Shown one piece after another: positions 6,293 through 9,127 of a stretch of 9,127 nt of DNA. Each line of letters begins with the position of its first letter. Position 1 is the stretch's first letter. A program made the translations under genes and the position numbers. The stretch comes from Anaerolineae bacterium (lineage in GTDB: Bacteria; Chloroflexota; Anaerolineae; UBA4142): NCBI GenBank assembly GCA_026417715.1, contig JAOACU010000010.1, positions 13,104-22,230 of the forward strand, read 5' to 3'. The notes beneath the pieces were generated by a model. The model saw only the letters and a list, made by a program, of their open reading frames with translations. It was not told the origin of the DNA and made no database searches.

Positions 6293-6832
6293 ATACTGAA
6301 ACCCCGCGCGACGCTGTTTGCTGTATGTCACTAGCGCGGCTTCGATGACCACATGTCCCGCCTCCGCAGGTTGGAATTCGTCCACTTCGACATCCTTGCC
6401 TTCGAGTTGTTTGTAATCTTGGAAGAAACGTCGTAGCATCATCAAACGATGCGGTGGAATCTCGCTGGCTTGCTTGTACGAGTTGAAGGAAGGATCGTCC
6501 AATGCAACCGCGATGATTTTGTAATCCACCTTGCCCGCGTCAATCATCTTCATCAAGCCGATGCACCGCGCGCGCATAATAGTCAACGGTACAACCGGTT
6601 CCTGACAAAAGACTAACACATCGAGCGGATCGCCATCCTCGGCGAGAGATTGCGAAATGAAACCATAGTTGGCAGGATAGTACACCGCCGAGTACAACAC
6701 GCGATCCATCCGCAACAAGCCGCTCGTCTTATCCAACTCGTACTTGACGTTGCTCCCCGCCGGGATTTCAATGACCGCGTTGAACTCGTACGGCACATTC
6801 GCGCCCGGCGAAACGTCGTGCCAAGGATTCAT
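6287..6832 (-). CDS. ppa: Inorganic pyrophosphatase (family I)
   Basis: This soluble cytoplasmic enzyme hydrolyses pyrophosphate to two phosphates, pulling biosynthetic reactions forward. It has 181 residues, typical for bacterial family I. The signature DGDPLDVLV carries the metal-binding Asp66, Asp68 and Asp71. Other active-site residues expected from the E. coli enzyme are visible: Glu22, Lys30 and Glu32 in IEIPAGSNVKYELD, Arg44, Tyr56, Asp98, Asp103 and Lys105 (MIDAGKVDYK), and Tyr140-Lys141. I chose the ATG at 6832 rather than the adjoining GTG at 6835, because AGGAGG at 6838-6843 stands 5 bases from the ATG but only 2 from the GTG. That ribosome site begins right after the stop of the upstream peptidase gene, which implies coupled translation. 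All key residues are present, so an active enzyme is expected. Confidence 0.95.
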   Translation of the reverse strand: MNPWHDVSPGANVPYEFNAVIEIPAGSNVKYELDKTSGLLRMDRVLYSAVYYPANYGFISQSLAEDGDPLDVLVFCQEPVVPLTIMRARCIGLMKMIDAGKVDYKIIAVALDDPSFNSYKQASEIPPHRLMMLRRFFQDYKQLEGKDVEVDEFQPAEAGHVVIEAALVTYSKQRRAGFQYL

Positions 6833-6837
6833 CACTT

Positions 6838-6843
6838 CCTCCT
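6838..6843 (-). promoter_or_regulatory. AGGAGG ribosome site of pyrophosphatase, abutting the upstream stop
   Basis: On the minus strand the upstream gene's TAA is followed directly by AGGAGG, five bases, and the ATG. Ribosomes finishing the peptidase gene terminate on top of the next initiation site, which suggests translational coupling. Confidence 0.75.
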
Positions 6844-8196
6844 TTACCCTGCCCTACGCCAACGGCGATAGAACGCCCAACCTGCAACACCGCCCAGCAA
6901 CATCGCGCTTCCACCACACAATTGCGTCAAGGGATTGAGCGGGACGCGCGGTGCAGACGTTGGCGCTGGCGCGGGCGTTGCCGCGCGCGCGACTGGCGTC
7001 GGCGCCGTCGTTGCATCGCGACGCGGTGTGGGTGCAGTCAAATCGGTGGAAAGCGCGAAGGTCGGAAATGCAGTTGGCGCAAGCGGCGCGCGCGTCGGAA
7101 TCGCGCGCGGCTTGGCACCGATGTCTTGTCGCCACGCGCTTTCCAAGCCATCCGTATCCACACCCAAGACACGCTGGAACACATCGTCGAACGCGTTGCC
7201 TTGTTTGAATTCGAGCAACATCTGCGTCATCTTGTCTTTGCCGTAACGGCGATAGATGAAATCTACGACGCTAAAACTTTGCGCGTACGAAAGTGTCGCT
7301 TGGCGCGCATCGGTTGCAAAATTTCCTGAGAGGACACGCAGTGGGATCAACGTATCGTCCTGAATCGCACGCCTGAGAATCGTCTGATACTCCGTTTCGA
7401 GTTTGGGTGGCACGAATTCATAGTACATCGCCAAGCCCTCGTCCAGCCAACGCGGAAAACCTGCTGTGCCGATTTTGCCCAACTTGCGATGAATGATCAG
7501 ATGCGTGAGTTCGTGCGGCGTAGCGACCAAACCGAACGACAAGTTGTTCGCGCCCACGTGAATCAACGTGATACCATGATCAGTGTACGCGCGACCGCCA
7601 ACCCAATCGTTGACAACGGGTTCGAGCGCGCTCAAAAAATCCGCGCGCTTGTCATACAGAAAAATTTGCAACTGGCGTTCGACGGTAACACCTGTGTCTC
7701 TTTGAAGCGCGTCCATCGCGCTCACGGCGCGCTCAAAGATCGCCTTACCAAACGCGGCGTCACCGCCGTACCAGTACAGCGCAAAGCGCGGTTCGCTGAG
7801 CGTCTGCCACTTGAAACGATTGTCTTCCACGCGGAACGGTTGTTTGGCGCTGATCTTTCGGTTGCCTGCTTGGTCCGTGATCTCCCACCAAAATTGACCC
7901 GTGACGCCCGGCGGCAGATATTTCTGCTCTAGATTCCAGTTGTACGTCGCGCGCACGCGCGTCCCTTCATCGAATTTAGCAGACCCGCGAAAAGAACCGG
8001 TCTCTACAAAGTCAATGACGAGTTCGACACGTGTGATCGTCGCAATGCTCTGCGCGTCAACCTGAAAATTCAACTCTTTGCGAAAATCGCACGTAAATTG
8101 ACTCGACGTGATGACGATCGCATCTTGCGCCGCGACAGGTGCGGCGGCAAGAAGAATCAACACCACGCCAAATATCAAAAACAAAGTACGTTTCAT
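6844..8196 (-). CDS. Secreted, membrane-anchored gluzincin-type metallopeptidase (peptidase MA-like)
   Basis: This 450-residue exported protein has a signal peptide (1-23: MKRT, a hydrophobic stretch, cleavage likely after PVAA). An N-terminal beta-rich region (about 25-125) precedes the peptidase domain (about 130-360). The zinc site HELTH is at 228-232 in VATPHELTHLIIH. The third ligand is probably Glu253 in WLDEGLAMYYE, the gluzincin pattern of peptidase MA-like proteins. Residues 365-420 form a stalk rich in Pro, Thr and Ala. A final hydrophobic helix (about 425-443) followed by RRWRRAG should anchor it to the membrane with the peptidase outside. The substrate is unknown. The ATG at 8196 has only a weak GGTGGG-like ribosome site. 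It lies 83 bases after the Trm112-like gene, with a palindrome between them, and 11 bases before pyrophosphatase. Fold and active site are well supported; proteolysis itself is inferred. Confidence 0.82.
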   Translation of the reverse strand: MKRTLFLIFGVVLILLAAAPVAAQDAIVITSSQFTCDFRKELNFQVDAQSIATITRVELVIDFVETGSFRGSAKFDEGTRVRATYNWNLEQKYLPPGVTGQFWWEITDQAGNRKISAKQPFRVEDNRFKWQTLSEPRFALYWYGGDAAFGKAIFERAVSAMDALQRDTGVTVERQLQIFLYDKRADFLSALEPVVNDWVGGRAYTDHGITLIHVGANNLSFGLVATPHELTHLIIHRKLGKIGTAGFPRWLDEGLAMYYEFVPPKLETEYQTILRRAIQDDTLIPLRVLSGNFATDARQATLSYAQSFSVVDFIYRRYGKDKMTQMLLEFKQGNAFDDVFQRVLGVDTDGLESAWRQDIGAKPRAIPTRAPLAPTAFPTFALSTDLTAPTPRRDATTAPTPVARAATPAPAPTSAPRVPLNPLTQLCGGSAMLLGGVAGWAFYRRWRRAG

Positions 8197-8208
8197 CTTA
8201 ACCCACCC

Positions 8209-8278
8209 GTTCGAGGTTCGATGTTTAAAGTTCGACGTTCAACTTTGAACCTTGAACTTTTAACCTTAAACCTCAAAC
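8209..8278. repeat. Imperfect 70-base palindrome of GTTCGA/TTGAAC words
   Basis: Bases 8209-8243 are complementary to 8244-8278 at 27 of 35 positions, with no separate loop. Each arm repeats words of the type GTTCGA(G/A) or (A/G)GTTCAA. It lies in the gap between the Trm112-like gene, whose stop begins one base away, and the peptidase gene. No promoter is evident in the gap. The role could be message processing or termination; only the repeat is certain. Confidence 0.7.
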
Positions 8279-8279
8279 C

Positions 8280-8495
8280 CTATGCCGGTGTACCCAATTG
8301 TTCCACCGGCGTATTTTTGTACTTGTCGCCTTCCTCGATCAACATAATGGGAATATCATTCTTGACGGGATACTTGCGCGCGCAATCGCGGCACACCAAC
8401 CACGTCTCGTTGATGAAATCAAGCAAGCCCGCGTTGGGTCCATTGCGGACACACGCGGGGCAACGCAAAATGTCTAACAATTCTTTGTTGAGCAT
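8280..8495 (-). CDS. Trm112-like small zinc protein (UPF0434/YcaR type)
   Basis: This is a 71-residue protein of the Trm112 family, small zinc-ribbon proteins that in eukaryotes and archaea activate methyltransferases; bacterial stand-alone members are poorly understood. The pattern is LLDILRCPACVRNG at the start, then WLVCRDCARKYPVKNDIPIM, giving CxxC and CxxC zinc ligands and the usual YPV-DIP-ML ending of the domain. The start is the ATG at 8495, because AGGAGGG at 8501-8507 lies 5 bases upstream. A GTG at 8501, two codons earlier, overlaps that site and cannot use it. The segment between the two Cys pairs is somewhat extended (RNGPNAGLLDFINETWLV). The gene stands 36 bases after the broken DUF2442 gene and upstream of the secreted peptidase gene. 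No methyltransferase partner is in view. Confidence 0.8.
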   Translation of the reverse strand: MLNKELLDILRCPACVRNGPNAGLLDFINETWLVCRDCARKYPVKNDIPIMLIEEGDKYKNTPVEQLGTPA

Positions 8496-8531
8496 ATTCA
8501 CCCTCCTGATGATAAGTTTCTGTTCGATACG

Positions 8532-8758
8532 CTATACTGGGACACGAACCTTTGCCCATCGCTCTGCCATCTGCTTCAGTTCTCCGATATAACGGTGCCA
8601 TTCATGCAAAGTCTCAGGATCAAAATCCGCGCCATTGGCCAAACCAAAGTGTGTGTTTCGGGATCAATCTCGACTTGATTGAACATAGTTCATACAACTT
8701 TGCTTTCCAACGACTTGCGTCTCAGCCGCGCCGAATGGACAACGGCTTGCAAAGGCAT
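8532..8758 (-). pseudogene. Broken DUF2442 domain gene (internal stop, shortened middle, one-base frameshift)
   Basis: Reading from the ATG at 8758, the frame gives MPLQAVVHSARL and then a TGA at 8692-8690. The same frame goes on as FNQVEIDPETHTLVWP. It must then shift by one base near 8632-8636 to continue as NGADFDPETLHEWHRYI and KQMAERW, ending at TAG 8534-8532. These pieces, in this order, resemble the start and the characteristic end (VDPETGTIVWPNGADxxPExLY) of DUF2442 proteins. These are small proteins often seen beside DUF4160 and thought to be antitoxin-like. The middle of the domain is too short by roughly 20-30 residues. With a stop, a deletion and a frameshift, it is probably inactivated. 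A sequencing error could explain the shift but not the rest. It follows the membrane-protein gene by 12 bases. The family call is from memory of the motif. Confidence 0.6.
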
Positions 8759-8770
8759 GTTGGGCAATTC

Positions 8771-9127
8771 TTACTTGGACAGATTAGTTTCATCTGATCC
8801 TGTTTCAAGCGCGCCAACAGATGGGCTGCGCTTTGTCACCAAGTCGCTTGAGTCTAAACCTTTCGCAATCACTGCTTCAAAGTTAGCACTGAAGAACCAG
8901 CGTTTAAACCTTACGGCTTGCCGTGCCGAAATAAAAGATGATAACGCCGCAGCTACGCTAACAAGCAAATACGTCCAAGCAAAGTGATGATAGATGAACA
9001 GAACCGCTTCGGCAATTGCCAGGATTACGAAAGCAAAACTTGCGTTTTTTAGAAAAATGTGAATGGCGTTAAACCTATGAATCTCACTCGTGGTCTCTGG
9101 CTTTTCGCGTTGGAGATAGGCAATTAG
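8771..9127 (-). CDS. Small two-helix membrane protein, C-terminal part (enters from right edge)
   Basis: The minus-strand frame is open without interruption from the right edge of the window to TAA at 8773-8771, giving 118 residues with the N-terminus off the window. I do not recognise the family. After a charged cytoplasmic-looking stretch (YLQREKPETTSEIHRFN) come two hydrophobic helices, ASFAFVILAIAEAVLFIY and WTYLLVSVAAALSSFI, separated by a short HHFA turn. A basic segment (RQAVRFKRW) and a soluble tail (KGLDSSDLVTKRSP, rich in Ser/Asp/Glu) follow. The positive residues after the second helix suggest both ends face the cytoplasm. The open length, plausible codon use and helix pattern make it a real gene, not a chance frame. 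The broken DUF2442 gene follows it closely. Function unknown. Confidence 0.7.
   Translation of the reverse strand, partial: LIAYLQREKPETTSEIHRFNAIHIFLKNASFAFVILAIAEAVLFIYHHFAWTYLLVSVAAALSSFISARQAVRFKRWFFSANFEAVIAKGLDSSDLVTKRSPSVGALETGSDETNLSK

Noticed and set aside
7489..7932. 147-codon + strand open frame opposite the peptidase gene
   Set aside because: It is antisense to the HELTH region and has no ribosome site; a shadow of the real gene.
8284..8310. GCCGGTG / CACCGGC stem followed by a T-run on the + strand, terminator-like
   Set aside because: No + strand transcript is expected here, and on the minus strand it lies inside the end of the Trm112-like coding region without a T-run.
8098..8592. 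164-codon + strand open frame across 8098-8592
   Set aside because: It runs through a palindrome and antisense to the Trm112-like gene, whose zinc motifs are clear on the other strand.
8679..8987. About 102-codon + strand open frame near the right edge
   Set aside because: It is antisense to the two-helix membrane protein frame, which continues to the window edge and has believable helices; this frame has no recognisable feature.

Overview
The window looks like chromosomal housekeeping and catabolic DNA of a free-living bacterium. GC is moderate, and GCGC/CGCG words are heavily used in the coding regions. The secreted HExxH protein with a Pro/Thr/Ala-rich stalk, and the junctions filled with palindromes made of short repeated words, remind me of Chloroflexota (Anaerolineae-like) genomes. 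That placement is inference, since there is no rRNA or marker gene here. I see no phage gene, transposase, tRNA or CRISPR array.

Left part (1-4507). The window opens inside the beta subunit of a sodium-pumping decarboxylase (+ strand, C-terminal part only). It converges on a minus-strand operon that reads lutB, lutC, then a full-length UxaA-family sugar-acid dehydratase. LutB and LutC are the iron-sulfur and LUD-domain parts of the lactate oxidation complex. The usual lutA is not beside them, so the substrate of this locus is open (lactate, or a sugar acid handled by the UxaA protein).

Middle (4410-5654). A divergent promoter region separates the lut operon from a + strand gene for an M24 (creatinase/aminopeptidase P fold) protein that has lost most of its metal ligands. 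The two predicted promoters are mirror images: perfect TATAAT boxes, 18-base spacers, and TTGGGM -35 boxes that meet in the palindrome CCCAATTGGG. This suggests the M24-like protein and the lut operon are controlled together.

Right part (5602-9127). A long hairpin separates the M24-like gene from a minus-strand series read right to left. It consists of a two-helix membrane protein entering from the right edge, a broken DUF2442 gene, a small Trm112-like zinc protein, a secreted membrane-anchored gluzincin-type peptidase, inorganic pyrophosphatase (probably translationally coupled to the peptidase gene), and an iron-type superoxide dismutase with its own candidate promoter.

Five intergenic stretches hold palindromes built from reiterated short words (different words at each site). 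Four lie at a stop codon, and one supplies the last codons and stop of lutB. These palindromes, the mirror-image promoter and the metal-site-less M24 protein tied to a lutA-less lut operon are the main points of interest.
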